From Streptomyces tagetis (GTDB lineage: Bacteria; Actinomycetota; Actinomycetes; Streptomycetales; Streptomycetaceae): a stretch of DNA of 64,000 bases. Below the pieces are notes generated by a model that was not told the DNA's origin, made no database searches, and worked only from the letters and a program-made list of their open reading frames with translations. Where the stretch lies: the NCBI RefSeq assembly GCF_018069565.1, contig NZ_JAGPNL010000003.1, positions 186,001-250,000 of the forward strand, in the 5' to 3' direction. The position numbers and the translations under genes were made by a program. Shown piece after piece: positions 37,842 through 47,046 of this stretch (positions are counted from its first letter, which is position 1; every line of letters begins with the position of its first letter).

Positions 37842-38510
37842 TCAGCCCGGGGTGACCAGGCGGGCCTCGTAGGCGAAGACGGCCGCCTGGGTGCGGTCGC
37901 GCAGGCCGAGTTTGACCAGGATGCGGCTGACGTGCGTCTTGATCGTCGACTCGGCGACCACCAGGTGCGCGGCGATCTCGGCGTTGGAGAGCCCCTGCGC
38001 GATGAGGACCAGCACCTCCGTCTCCCGCTCGGTCAGCTCCCCGTACGCCGCGTGCGCCGAGGGCATCAGCCGGGGCACCTCGGAGAGCTTGGAGAACTCG
38101 GTGATCAGCCGCCGGGTGACCGAGGGCGCGAGCAGCGCCTCCCCCTCGGCCACCACCCGCACCCCGTCGGCGAGCCGGCGGGCCGAGGCGTCCTTGAGCA
38201 GGAAGCCGGAGGCACCCGCGCGCAGCGCCTGGTACACGTACTCGTCCAGGTCGAAGGTGGTGAGCACCAGCACCTTCGCCCCGCTGTCCGCCGCGACGAT
38301 CTCGCGGGTCGCCTCGATGCCGTTCATGCCGGGCATGCGGATGTCCATCAGGACGACGTCCGGGGCCAGTTCGCGGACCTTGGCGACCGCGTCCCGGCCG
38401 TCCACCGCCTCGCCGACGACCTCGATGTCCGGCATCGCGTTGAGCAGCACCGAGAAACCCTCGCGGACCATCATCTGGTCGTCGGCGATCACGACCCGGA
38501 TCGCTGTCAT
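37842..38510 (-). CDS. NarL/LuxR-type response regulator
   Basis: A 222-residue regulator. The receiver domain has acidic DD (residues 10-11), phosphoacceptor Asp in VVLMDIRMPG (about 54), Thr in VLTTFDLDEY and Lys in FLLKDAS. The C-terminal LuxR helix-turn-helix is LTERETEVLVLIAQGLSNAEIAAHL..STIKTHVSRILVKL. Its ATG overlaps the sensor kinase stop by 4 nt, so the pair is coupled. Confidence 0.96.
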   Translation of the reverse strand: MTAIRVVIADDQMMVREGFSVLLNAMPDIEVVGEAVDGRDAVAKVRELAPDVVLMDIRMPGMNGIEATREIVAADSGAKVLVLTTFDLDEYVYQALRAGASGFLLKDASARRLADGVRVVAEGEALLAPSVTRRLITEFSKLSEVPRLMPSAHAAYGELTERETEVLVLIAQGLSNAEIAAHLVVAESTIKTHVSRILVKLGLRDRTQAAVFAYEARLVTPG

Positions 38511-39853
38511 GCCTCGTCCTCGTCGACCACGGCGACCGGCAGGAACACCGACACCTCGTATCCCCCGTCACCGGCCGGGCCGGCCGTCATCGCGCCGTTG
38601 AGCATGGCCACCCGCTCCCGCATCCCGGTGAGCCCGTGACCGGCGCCGGGGGACGGCTTGGCGAGCGACGTCGGCGGCAGCGGCCCGTTGACCACCCGCA
38701 GGCCGAGGCCGCCGAGCACGTAGGAGACCTCGACGCGGGCGCTCGCGCCGGGCGCGTGGCGCAGCGTGTTGCTCAGCGCCTCCTGCACGATCCGGTAGGC
38801 CGACAGCTCGACGCCGGGCGGCAGTTCGCGCACCGCGCCGGTCACCGTCCGCTCCACGTCGAGGCCGGCCTCGCGCACGTTGGCGAGGAGCCCGTCCAGG
38901 TCGGCGAGGGTGGGCTGCGGGGCGTCGGGGGCCTCGTAGTCCTCGGCGCGGACCACGCCGAGGACGCGGCGCAGCTCGGTCAGGGCGGCCACCGCGTTCT
39001 CCCGGATGGTGGCGAAGGCCCGCTCCAGCTCCTCCGGCGGGTTCTCCACCCGGTACGGCGCGGCCTCGGCCTGGATGGCGACGACCGACATGTGGTGGGC
39101 GACCACGTCGTGCAGCTCGCGGGCGATGGTGGTGCGCTCCTCCAGCAGCGTCCGCCGGGACCGCTCGTGCTCGGTCACCGTCTGCTGCGCGCTCACCTCC
39201 TGGCGGGCGTCGCGGCGCACGTGCCAGACGCAGACGACCAGCAGGGCGAAGGCGGAGAAGACCAGCATGGGGCCGGAGTTGTTGCCGTAGTGCCCGGCGC
39301 CGAGCACGCTCTCGGTGAAGAAGCCGTAGGCGGCGGTCAGGCACCACATCCAGACCGCCGTACGCGGCCGGGTCCGTATCGCCACGATCACCAGGACCGA
39401 CAGATGGCAGACGAAGGCGCCCGGCGCCCACGGCCAGTCGCCCCAGGCGCCGCCGACCACCGCGATCACCGGGGTCACCGCCATCGAGGCCCAGAAGGCG
39501 CCCACCGGCCGGATCAGCGTCAGCAGCACCGGCAGCGCGCACAGCGCCCCGGCGAGCACGCCCTGCGCGTGGGCGTAGGGGCCGCTCGCCGTGCCGATGA
39601 AGAAGGCCAGCAGGGCGGCGAGGCCGACCATCGCGTGCGGGAGGCGGGCCGCCTGGGCGCGCAGCCGGCCGGGCAGGCGGCGGGTCAGCACCCCGTCCGT
39701 GGACATGGGGGGCATCGGCCGCAGGGCGAAGGCGTCGTGGAAGAGGTCCGCGCGCAGTCCGCTCAGCGTCTCCACGGCCAGCCGGTGTTCCGGGCTGCCG
39801 GCCCCGGTCCCGCCCCCGGGCGGCACGGTCCTGCTCTGAGTCGTCTCGGTCAC
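38507..39853 (-). CDS. Sensor histidine kinase (HisKA_3 type)
   Basis: A 448-residue membrane kinase. An N-terminal cytoplasmic lead is followed by about five membrane helices (residues 70-215), then the HisKA_3 dimer box with phosphoacceptor His (IARELHDVVAHHMSVVAIQAEAA, about 242) and a HATPase end (GHGLTGMRERV). No large extracellular sensor domain is present, so it probably senses through the membrane. The response regulator is immediately downstream. Confidence 0.95.
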   Translation of the reverse strand: MTETTQSRTVPPGGGTGAGSPEHRLAVETLSGLRADLFHDAFALRPMPPMSTDGVLTRRLPGRLRAQAARLPHAMVGLAALLAFFIGTASGPYAHAQGVLAGALCALPVLLTLIRPVGAFWASMAVTPVIAVVGGAWGDWPWAPGAFVCHLSVLVIVAIRTRPRTAVWMWCLTAAYGFFTESVLGAGHYGNNSGPMLVFSAFALLVVCVWHVRRDARQEVSAQQTVTEHERSRRTLLEERTTIARELHDVVAHHMSVVAIQAEAAPYRVENPPEELERAFATIRENAVAALTELRRVLGVVRAEDYEAPDAPQPTLADLDGLLANVREAGLDVERTVTGAVRELPPGVELSAYRIVQEALSNTLRHAPGASARVEVSYVLGGLGLRVVNGPLPPTSLAKPSPGAGHGLTGMRERVAMLNGAMTAGPAGDGGYEVSVFLPVAVVDEDEA

Positions 39854-39971
39854 GTGGGCAACGGTAGGGGCAGCCCGGGGGCGCGGTCGTCACCAGTGAG
39901 GGGGGTCCTGCGGCATCCGTCTCAGGTACTACGCGGGCCGGGCGGCCCACCCCGTGGGCCGATGCCGGTGC

Positions 39972-40856
39972 TCACCAGGCCAGTTGGGCGATCTCCTCGG
40001 CCACCACCGCGCAGGCGTCCGCCGCCGGGTCGATCAGCGGGAAGTGGCCGACCTCCTCCAGCAGGGTCACGCCGACGACCTCCCCGGCCCGCGCCGCCGC
40101 CTCGGCGTACGACTCGGCGACCGCCTGCGGCACCTCCACGTCGGCCCGGCCCTGGACGAGGGTGGTGGCGATGCCGGTGGGCAGGAGCAGCGCCGGATCG
40201 GCGTAGGGGCGGCGGTCGGCGAAGCGTTCCGCCCCGCCCAGCAGCTCCCGGACCGCGCCGCCGCACACGTCCAGCTTCCCGGCGACCTCGAAGTCCGCGA
40301 TCGGCGCCAGGGCGACGACCCCGCGCAGCGGCGCCGGGCGGCCGGTGCGCCACGGGGCGTCCTCGGGCAGCAGGTGCCGGGCCGCCGCCCACAGGGCGAG
40401 GTGGCCCCCGGCGGAGTGGCCGGTGAGCACGGTGCGGCGGGCGTCGGCCTGCGGCAGGTGCCGCGCCACCAGGCCGGGCAGCGCGTCCAGCGCGGCGGCC
40501 ACGTCGTCGAGGGTGTCCGGCCAGCGCCCGGCGACCGGGCCGCCGCCGGGGGCGCCGCGCCGGTACTCCACGCTGACCACGGCGAAGCCCCGCCCGGCCA
40601 GGAAGGCGGCGAACGGGCTGATGTGCCGCCGGTCGTACGCGGCCCGCCAGGCGCCCCCGTGCAGCACGGCGACGACGGGGGCGGGGCCGCCCGGACCGCC
40701 GGTGGCGCGGGGGGCGTAGAAGTCGATCACCTGATCGGGGTGGTCGCCGTAGGAGGCGGTGCCGTCGGGGTCGGCCGCCGGGTGGGAGAGGGCCGATTTC
40801 TCCTCCGCCGCGGCCCTCGCGGCAGCGGTGCCCGGCTCTGCGGCGGCGTCCGGCAT
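39972..40856 (-). CDS. Alpha/beta hydrolase, possible kynurenine formamidase
   Basis: A 294-residue esterase-fold enzyme. The oxyanion-hole HGGAWRAAYD (about 77-86), nucleophile TGHSAGGHLALWAA (Ser about 157) and a C-terminal His in EEVGHFPLIDP are present. The HGGxW form is typical of arylformamidase-like esterases, and the neighbours kynureninase and tryptophan dioxygenase make N-formylkynurenine the suggested substrate; this is inference. It starts at ATG 40856, preceded by GAGAGG. It is transcribed in the same direction as the kynurenine genes, after a 345-bp gap. Confidence 0.8.
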   Translation of the reverse strand: MPDAAAEPGTAAARAAAEEKSALSHPAADPDGTASYGDHPDQVIDFYAPRATGGPGGPAPVVAVLHGGAWRAAYDRRHISPFAAFLAGRGFAVVSVEYRRGAPGGGPVAGRWPDTLDDVAAALDALPGLVARHLPQADARRTVLTGHSAGGHLALWAAARHLLPEDAPWRTGRPAPLRGVVALAPIADFEVAGKLDVCGGAVRELLGGAERFADRRPYADPALLLPTGIATTLVQGRADVEVPQAVAESYAEAAARAGEVVGVTLLEEVGHFPLIDPAADACAVVAEEIAQLAW

Positions 40857-41201
40857 GCTCCAACCTCTCAGCGACATAGGGGTGTTGGCGGACCGCGGTG
40901 GGAAATCGGCCGTTGGCGGGAGACGGTATCAGGCCCATGACAGGCGCCCACATGCGGATGTGACACAGGGTGAGGGAGGACGGTTTCGCCGACCGCCGTG
41001 ACACGCCGGGGCGGGCCGGGGGGCGGGCTGGGCGGGGGGCGCGGGGGCTGGGGCGGCGGGCTCTCGCGGACCGGAACGGCGGGCCCGGCGGACCGGGGCA
41101 GCGGGCTCTCGCGGACCGGAGCGACGGGCCCGGCAGGCTTAGGCGACGGGCCCGGCACGCCGGGACGGCCGGCGCGGCACGCCGGGACGGCCGGCGCGGC
41201 G
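40857..41201. repeat. Gap with GC-rich direct repeats
   Basis: This gene-free 345-bp stretch contains gcgggctctcgcggaccgga at 41056 and again at 41101 (45 bp apart). A roughly 22-bp cggcacgccgggacggcc unit is repeated twice near 41152-41198. The part near 40857-40950 should hold the hydrolase promoter. Confidence 0.6.
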
Positions 41202-41528
41202 CTACCCCATGAACTCGGGCTGCTCGTACGGCGTCCACCAGCTCGTCAGCCCCCAGACGCCCAGCCCGAGCGCCGCCACCGCCACCAGGGCCGCCGCCCA
41301 CGGCCGGCCCAGCAGCCGCAGGGCCAGCGCCCCCGCCAGGACCGGCAGGAGCGCCCCGCCGAGCGCGACGAGCGGCAGGTCCAGGTACAGCACGCTCAGG
41401 TCGCGGTGGTTGCCGGCGAACCCGCCGGTGACGCTGACGCGGGCCCGCGGCGCCCAGACGAGGACGGCGACGGCACCGCCGGCCCCGGCGAGGACGAGTC
41501 CGGCGCAGCCACGAGTTTCATGATCCAC
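41202..41528 (-). CDS. Small membrane protein downstream of kynureninase
   Basis: A 108-residue protein with three hydrophobic segments (about 9-25, 45-68 and 73-93) ending SWWTPYEQPEFMG. The GTG start at 41528 lies 35 nt after the kynureninase stop on the same strand, but the ribosome site is weak. I recognise no family. Codon bias and the clear helices support it being real. It may be the last gene of the kynurenine group. Confidence 0.5.
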   Translation of the reverse strand: MDHETRGCAGLVLAGAGGAVAVLVWAPRARVSVTGGFAGNHRDLSVLYLDLPLVALGGALLPVLAGALALRLLGRPWAAALVAVAALGLGVWGLTSWWTPYEQPEFMG

Positions 41529-41563
41529 ACCGGTGTCGACGTGCCGGGGCCCGCCGTGGTTCC

Positions 41564-42775
41564 TCAGGCCGTCTCCCGCAGCACCTCCCCCAGCACCCGC
41601 GCCGCCCGCTCCACGTCCGCGAAACCGACGTAGAGCGGGGTGAAGCCGAAGCGCAGCACGTCCGGCCTGCGGAAGTCCCCGACCACCCCGCGCGCGATCA
41701 GCCGCCGCATCACCTCGGCCGCGTCCGGGACGCCCTCGGCGGGGGCGCAGCGCAACGCGACCTGGCTGCCCCGCTCGGCGTGGGCCGACGGGGTCAGCGA
41801 CTCCACCCGGCCCCCGGGGACGTACGCGTCGACGCAGCGCAGGAAGAAGTCGGTCAGCGCCAGGGACTTCTCCCGCACCGCCTCGATCCGCACCCCGTCC
41901 CACACGTCGAGGGCCGCCTCCAGGGCGAGCATCGACAGGATGTCCGGCGTCCCCACCCGGCCGCGCGGCGCCCCCGGGGCCGGGGCGTACTCCGGCCGCA
42001 TCCCGAAGGGCTCGGCGTGCGAGTTCCAGCCGGGCAGCGGCGAGTCGAACCGGTCCTGGAGGTCCCGGCGCACGTACAGGTACGCGGGCGAACCGGGCCC
42101 CCCGTTCAGGTACTTGTAGGTGCAGCCGACCGCCAGGCCGACCCCGTGCTCGTCGAGCCCGACCGGCAGCGCGCCCGCGCTGTGGCACAGGTCCCACACC
42201 ACCTGCGCCCCCGCCGCCCGCACCGCCGCCGTCAGCGCGGGCAGGTCGTGCAGCTCGCCGGTGCGGTAGTCGACGTGGTTGAGCAGGACGGCGGCGGTCC
42301 GCCCGCCGAGCGCCGACGGCACCTCGGCCGGCGTCACCGGGCGCAGCGTGCGGCCGGTCATGCGGGCCGCCGACGCGGCGATGTACCCGTCGGTCGGGAA
42401 GGTCGTCGCGTCGACCAGGATCTCGTCGCGGTCCTCACCGGCCATGCGGACGGCGGCGACCAGCGCCTTGAAGACGTTGACGCTGGTGGAGTCGCCCACC
42501 ACGATCTGCCCGGGGGCGGCGCCGACCAGCGGGGCGATCCGGTCGCCGATCCGCTCGGGCGCGGTCCACCAGCCGCTCTCCTCCCAGGACCGGATGCGCA
42601 GCTCGCCCCACTCGCGGGAGACCACGTCGGCGATCCGCGCGGGGACGTGGGCGGGCAGCGCGCCGAGCGAGTTGCCGTCCAGGTAGACCGTGTCGTCCAG
42701 GGCGAAGCGCCCGCGCAGGGTGGCCAGCGCGTCGGCGGCGTCGAGTTCGTCGGCCCTGCTCCTCAGCTCAGACAT
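41564..42775 (-). CDS. kynU: Kynureninase
   Basis: A 403-residue PLP enzyme cleaving kynurenine or 3-hydroxykynurenine to anthranilate or 3-hydroxyanthranilate plus alanine. Seen are YLDGNSLGALP near the N-terminus, the cofactor Asp/His region VVWDLCHSAGALPVGLD (about 195-211), and the PLP lysine in VGCTYKYLNGGPGSPAYLYV. The C-terminal substrate loop is RPDVLRFGFTPLYVGFADV. Its start overlaps the tryptophan dioxygenase stop by 8 nt, proving co-translation. Confidence 0.96.
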   Translation of the reverse strand: MSELRSRADELDAADALATLRGRFALDDTVYLDGNSLGALPAHVPARIADVVSREWGELRIRSWEESGWWTAPERIGDRIAPLVGAAPGQIVVGDSTSVNVFKALVAAVRMAGEDRDEILVDATTFPTDGYIAASAARMTGRTLRPVTPAEVPSALGGRTAAVLLNHVDYRTGELHDLPALTAAVRAAGAQVVWDLCHSAGALPVGLDEHGVGLAVGCTYKYLNGGPGSPAYLYVRRDLQDRFDSPLPGWNSHAEPFGMRPEYAPAPGAPRGRVGTPDILSMLALEAALDVWDGVRIEAVREKSLALTDFFLRCVDAYVPGGRVESLTPSAHAERGSQVALRCAPAEGVPDAAEVMRRLIARGVVGDFRRPDVLRFGFTPLYVGFADVERAARVLGEVLRETA

Positions 42776-43619
42776 GGGACCGCGCCGTCCACAGCTCGGG
42801 GAAGACCTGGTTGCGGGCCCGCTTCTCCAGCCAGGCCACCCCGGCCGAGCCTCCGGTGCCGGTCTTGGCGCCCATCGCGCGGCGGGTGGCGACGAGGTGG
42901 TCGTTGCGCCAGCGCCACACCAGTTCCGCGACGTCGGTCAGCGCCTCGCCGAGGCGGACCTCCTCGCTGTCCTGGTCACCCGCGTAGACGGCCGCCCAGG
43001 CGGCCTCCACCTGCGGCGACGGCTCGTGGCGGCGGCTCGTGTCCTGGTCCAGGACGGCCTGCGGGACCTCGTGGCCGCGCCGGGCCAGCAGCCGGATCAC
43101 CTCGTCGTACAGGCTCGGCTCGTGCAGCGCCTTCTCCAGCTCCGCGTGGACCCGGGGGGCGCCGCGGTGCGGGACGAGCATGGAGGCGGACTTGTCGCCG
43201 AGCAGGAACTCCATCCGGCGGTACATCGCCGACTGGAAGCCGGAGCCGTCGCCGAGGGCGCCGCGGTAGGCGTTGAACTGGGCCGGGGTGAGCTGCCCCA
43301 GCGGCTTCCAGGAGGCGTTCAGCGCCTCCAGCTCCCGCACCGACCGCCTGAGCGCGTCGACCGCCGGCGGGACGCGGTCCTCGCGCAGGGCGCGCGCGGC
43401 GGTCTCCCACTCGTGGACGATGACGGTGAACCACAACTCCATGACCTGGGTGGTGACCAGGAAGACCATCTCTCCGGGGTCGTCGGAGAGGGTGTGCTGG
43501 AGGTGGGTGAGCACGTCCGCCTTGACGTAGTCCTCGTACGGCGTGGTGCCGGCGAAGTCGAGATGCGGAGCCTCGGGCTCGTGGGCCTCCGGGGGCGTCG
43601 TCTGAGCCTGGTGGGACAT
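42768..43619 (-). CDS. kynA: Tryptophan 2,3-dioxygenase
   Basis: A 283-residue haem enzyme opening the tryptophan indole ring to N-formylkynurenine. The substrate-side motif LDFAGTTPYEDYVKADVL, the helix FLVTTQVMELWFTVIVHEW and the haem-side C-terminal VWRWRNDHLVATRRAMGAKTGTGGSAG (proximal His, TGGSxG) are characteristic. ATG 43619 is preceded by AGGAGA. It is the first gene of the kynurenine operon; the 190 bp upstream hold its promoter, and no dedicated regulator is adjacent. Confidence 0.97.
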   Translation of the reverse strand: MSHQAQTTPPEAHEPEAPHLDFAGTTPYEDYVKADVLTHLQHTLSDDPGEMVFLVTTQVMELWFTVIVHEWETAARALREDRVPPAVDALRRSVRELEALNASWKPLGQLTPAQFNAYRGALGDGSGFQSAMYRRMEFLLGDKSASMLVPHRGAPRVHAELEKALHEPSLYDEVIRLLARRGHEVPQAVLDQDTSRRHEPSPQVEAAWAAVYAGDQDSEEVRLGEALTDVAELVWRWRNDHLVATRRAMGAKTGTGGSAGVAWLEKRARNQVFPELWTARSHV

Positions 43620-43813
43620 CGCTGTCTCCTGAAGTGCACTCCGGGTAGCGGTCCGCCCTGCCGTAACCGGCACGGGGCCCCGGTCCCCACGGGCATCCTC
43701 CGTAATCGTGCCCGCACCTCGCAAGACCCGCCCGCCCGGCTGCTCCCACCGGGCGACACCGGCCCCGGGAAACCTCCCGGGACCGGTGCGCCGTGCCGGC
43801 CGGCGGCCTCCGG

Positions 43814-44227
43814 CTAGCCGAGCACCTCGGCGGCGGACGGCGAGGAGTCCTTCAGGAACTGGCTGCAGCGCTCGTACTCCTCCTCCTCGCCGATCTCCCG
43901 GGCGGCGCGGGCGAGGGCGTGCAGGGCCCGCAGGAAGCCGCGGTTCGGCTCGTGCTCCCACGGCACCGGGCCATGGCCCTTCCAGCCGCTGCGGCGCAGC
44001 GCGTCCAGGCCCCGGTGGTATCCGGTGCGGGCGTAGGCGTACGACTCCACGACGCCGCCCCGTTCGTACGCCTCGTCGGCGAGGCGGGCCCAGGCCAGCG
44101 AGGAGGCCGGGTACTTCGCGGCGACGTCCGTGGCGGAGGACCCGCCGGCCAGCATCTCGCGCGGCCCGGGGTCGTCGGGGAGGTGGGTCGGGGGCGGTCC
44201 CCCGAGGAGGTTCTCGTGAATGGCCAT
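43814..44227 (-). CDS. DUF3151-family protein
   Basis: A 137-residue soluble protein with the DUF3151 pattern: MAIHENLLGGPPPTHLPDDP at the start, then AKYPASSLAWARLADEA and YAYARTGYHRGLDALRRSGWKGHGPVPWEHEPNRGFLRALHALARAA. The function is unknown, though it is conserved in actinobacteria. I use ATG 44227 because family members begin here; an ATG 18 nt upstream is also possible. Confidence 0.9.
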   Translation of the reverse strand: MAIHENLLGGPPPTHLPDDPGPREMLAGGSSATDVAAKYPASSLAWARLADEAYERGGVVESYAYARTGYHRGLDALRRSGWKGHGPVPWEHEPNRGFLRALHALARAAREIGEEEEYERCSQFLKDSSPSAAEVLG

Positions 44228-44310
44228 GGCTCCAGTCTGCGCCATCGCCCCCGCACCCCGGCCCGCGCAGGGCGGTCCCCGAGGGGGCGGCCCGCGTCAG
44301 CCCCCCCGGC

Positions 44311-45795
44311 TCACCCGCCGGCCGGCCCCGGTTCGCTCGCCGGCCGGCCCCGTTCCCCTTCCAGCGGGGGGACCGCGACCGAGCCGTGGGTGCGGCACTC
44401 GGGCCGGCGGCAGCCCGGCGCCGGGCGGCGCACCGTCGTGAAGGCGATCAGCGAGCCCACCACCAGCACCCCCGCGCAGATCGGCATCGCCGAGCCGAAC
44501 GCCGCGTCGAACAGGTGCGGCGTCCGGTACGCGTCCTGCCCCATCCCGGTGAGCAGCGGCAGCGCGGCCACCGCGACCAGCCCCGCCGCCCGCGCCGTCG
44601 CGTTGTTGACACCGCTGGCCAGACCGGCGCGCGCGGTGTCCACGGAGGCCAGCACGGTCGCCGTCAGCGGCGCGACCAGCGTGACCATCCCCATCCCCAT
44701 CACCACCAGGGCGGGCAGCACGTCCGCCGGGTAGGAGGCACCCGGCCCCACCCGCAGCATCAGCAGCATCCCGAGGGCGCACAGCAGCGGGCCGACGGTG
44801 AGCTGGAGGCGCGGGCCGATCCGCTCGCCCAGCTCCCCGGAGCGGGCGGAGAGCAGCAGCATCAGGACCGTGGTCGGCAGCAGCGCGGTCCCCGCGGCCA
44901 GCGCCGACCAGCCGACGACCACCTGGAGCTGGAGCGCGGTCAGGAAGAAGAAGCCGCCGAAGGCCGCGTACACGCAGAGCGTGACGACGTTGACCGCGGT
45001 GAACTGGCGGGAGGCGAAGACGTCCGGCGGCACCATCGGGTCCGGCCGGCGCCGCTCCACCATGACGAAGGCGACGGCCGCCGCCACCCCGGCCACCGCG
45101 GCGATCCCCACCGCCCACGACGCCGAGCGCGCCTCGATCAGCGCGAAGGTGATCAGCGCCAGGGCCACGGCGCCCAGGACCGCGCCGAGCACGTCGAAGC
45201 GGGCGTGGGCCCGCTCGTCGGAGGACTCGGGCACGTGCCGCAGGGCGATCGGCGCGCACAGCAGCGCCAGCGGCACGTTGAGCAGGAACACCCAGCGCCA
45301 GCCGGGCCCGTCCACCAGGAAGCCGCCGAGGAACGGCCCCACCGCCGCGCCGACCCCGCCGAACCCGGACCACAAGCCCACCGCCCGGCCCCGGTCGTCG
45401 GGGTGGAAGGTCGCCTGGATGAGGGCGAGCGAGCCGGGCGTCAGCAGCGCGCCCCCGGCCCCTTGCAGCGCCCGCGCGGCGATCAGCACCTCGGCGGTGG
45501 GCGCGAGCCCGCACAGCAGCGAGGCCGCCGCGAACCACACCACGCCGAGCACGAAGATCCGGCGCCGGCCGAACCGGTCGCCGAGGGCGCCGCCGAGGAG
45601 GATCAGCCCGGCCAGCGTGACCATGTAGGCGTTGACCGTCCACTGGAGCGCGGCGAGGCCGGTGCCGAGGTCGCGGCCGATGTGCGGCAGGGCGACGTTG
45701 ACGACGGTCGAGTCCAGCAGGGCCATGCTGGAGCCGAGGACGGTGGTGAGCAGCACCCAGCGGCCTTGCGTCGAGGCCAGCCGTACGTCGGGCAT
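44311..45795 (-). CDS. MFS multidrug exporter (DHA2/EmrB type, 14 helices)
   Basis: A 494-residue transporter with about 14 hydrophobic helices. It starts QGRWVLLTTVLGSSMALLDSTVVNVALPHI, the conserved first helix of DHA2 drug:H+ antiporters. The loop 2-3 motif GDRFGRRRIFVLG follows helix 2. A Cys-rich, basic C-terminal tail (CRRPECRTHGS) follows the last helix. No adjacent TetR or MarR gene is seen, so its control is unknown. Confidence 0.94.
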   Translation of the reverse strand: MPDVRLASTQGRWVLLTTVLGSSMALLDSTVVNVALPHIGRDLGTGLAALQWTVNAYMVTLAGLILLGGALGDRFGRRRIFVLGVVWFAAASLLCGLAPTAEVLIAARALQGAGGALLTPGSLALIQATFHPDDRGRAVGLWSGFGGVGAAVGPFLGGFLVDGPGWRWVFLLNVPLALLCAPIALRHVPESSDERAHARFDVLGAVLGAVALALITFALIEARSASWAVGIAAVAGVAAAVAFVMVERRRPDPMVPPDVFASRQFTAVNVVTLCVYAAFGGFFFLTALQLQVVVGWSALAAGTALLPTTVLMLLLSARSGELGERIGPRLQLTVGPLLCALGMLLMLRVGPGASYPADVLPALVVMGMGMVTLVAPLTATVLASVDTARAGLASGVNNATARAAGLVAVAALPLLTGMGQDAYRTPHLFDAAFGSAMPICAGVLVVGSLIAFTTVRRPAPGCRRPECRTHGSVAVPPLEGERGRPASEPGPAGG

Positions 45796-45810
45796 GCCCC
45801 AGGTATACAG

Positions 45811-45839
45811 CGAGCCCGGCGCGCGCGGCGCCGGGCTCG
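45811..45839 (-). terminator. Terminator hairpin downstream of fba
   Basis: A perfect 12-bp stem (45811-45822 with 45828-45839) and a 5-nt loop begin 29 nt after the fba stop in its direction of transcription. Confidence 0.7.
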
Positions 45840-45868
45840 TGTGGGTCGGCCGGGTGACGGCCGGGGTG

Positions 45869-46900
45869 CTACTTGATCCGCGTACCGGCGGAACGCAGGT
45901 GACCGCAGGCCGAGACGACCCGGGCGGCCATCGACGCCTCGGCCAGCTTGCCCCACGTCCGCGGGTCGTAGGTCTTCTTGTCGCCGACCTCGCCGTCGAC
46001 CTTCAGGACGCCGTCGTAGTTGCGGAACATGTGGTCGGCGACCGGACGGGTGAAGGCGTACTGCGTGTCCGTGTCGATGTTCATCTTCACCACGCCGTTG
46101 TCCAGCGCGGTGGCGATCTCCTCCTCGCTGGAGCCGGAGCCGCCGTGGAAGACGAAGTCGAACGGCTTGCTGCCGGCCGGCTGCCCGTACTTGGCGGCGA
46201 CGCCCTCGTTCAGCTCCTTGAGCAGCTCGGGGCGGAGCACCACGTTGCCCGGCTTGTACACGCCGTGCACGTTGCCGAAGGAGGCGGCCAGCAGGTAGCG
46301 GCCCTTCTCACCGAGACCGAGCGCCTCGGCGGTGCGGATCGCGTCCTCGACGGTGGTGTAGAGGGAGTCGTTGATCTCGTGGGAGACGCCGTCCTCCTCG
46401 CCGCCGGTCGGGGTGATCTCGACCTCCAGGACGATCCTGGCGGCGCGGGCGCGCTCCAGCAGCTCCTGGGCGATGGAGAGGTTGTCCGCGAGGGTCTCGG
46501 CCGAGCCGTCCCACATGTGGGACTGGAACAGCGGGTCGCGGCCGGCCTTGACGCGCTCCTCGGAGACGGCGATCAGCGGACGCACGTAGCCGTCCAGCTT
46601 GTCCTTGGGGCAGTGGTCGGTGTGCAGGGCGATGGTGACGTCGTACTTCGCGGCGACGATGTGCGCGAACTCGGCGAGGGCGACCGCGCCGGTCACCATG
46701 TCCTTGCTGTGCTGGCCGCCCAGGAACTCGGCGCCGCCGGTGGAGATCTGGACGATTCCGTCGCTCTCCGCCTCCGCGAAACCGCGCAGGGCCGCGTGCA
46801 GCGTCTGGGAGGAGGTCACGTTGATGGCCGGGTAGGCGAACTGTCCTGCCTTCGCCCGGTCCAGCATCTCGTTGTAGACCTCGGGAGTTGCGATCGGCAT
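45869..46900 (-). CDS. fba: Fructose-bisphosphate aldolase, class II
   Basis: A 343-residue zinc aldolase splitting fructose-1,6-bisphosphate in glycolysis. Motifs include the N-terminal AYPAINVTSSQTL, zinc ligands in IALHTDHCPKD (about 100-107), NVHGVYKPGNV and the phosphate-binding FVFHGGSGSSEEEI. ATG 46900 is preceded by AAGGAGCGG. It is transcribed alone, ending at a strong hairpin. Confidence 0.97.
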   Translation of the reverse strand: MPIATPEVYNEMLDRAKAGQFAYPAINVTSSQTLHAALRGFAEAESDGIVQISTGGAEFLGGQHSKDMVTGAVALAEFAHIVAAKYDVTIALHTDHCPKDKLDGYVRPLIAVSEERVKAGRDPLFQSHMWDGSAETLADNLSIAQELLERARAARIVLEVEITPTGGEEDGVSHEINDSLYTTVEDAIRTAEALGLGEKGRYLLAASFGNVHGVYKPGNVVLRPELLKELNEGVAAKYGQPAGSKPFDFVFHGGSGSSEEEIATALDNGVVKMNIDTDTQYAFTRPVADHMFRNYDGVLKVDGEVGDKKTYDPRTWGKLAEASMAARVVSACGHLRSAGTRIK

Positions 46901-47046
46901 CTGTCCGCTCCTTGTGTGCGCGGGTGGGCACGTACGGATGGTGTCGTGTACGTCTTACGGCCCTGACCTGAACCTTGGGTGCGACGTCATCGTCGTGCCC
47001 CATCTTTCCAGACGAAGCGGGATACTCCGAGTGGACCCGGAGGGAC

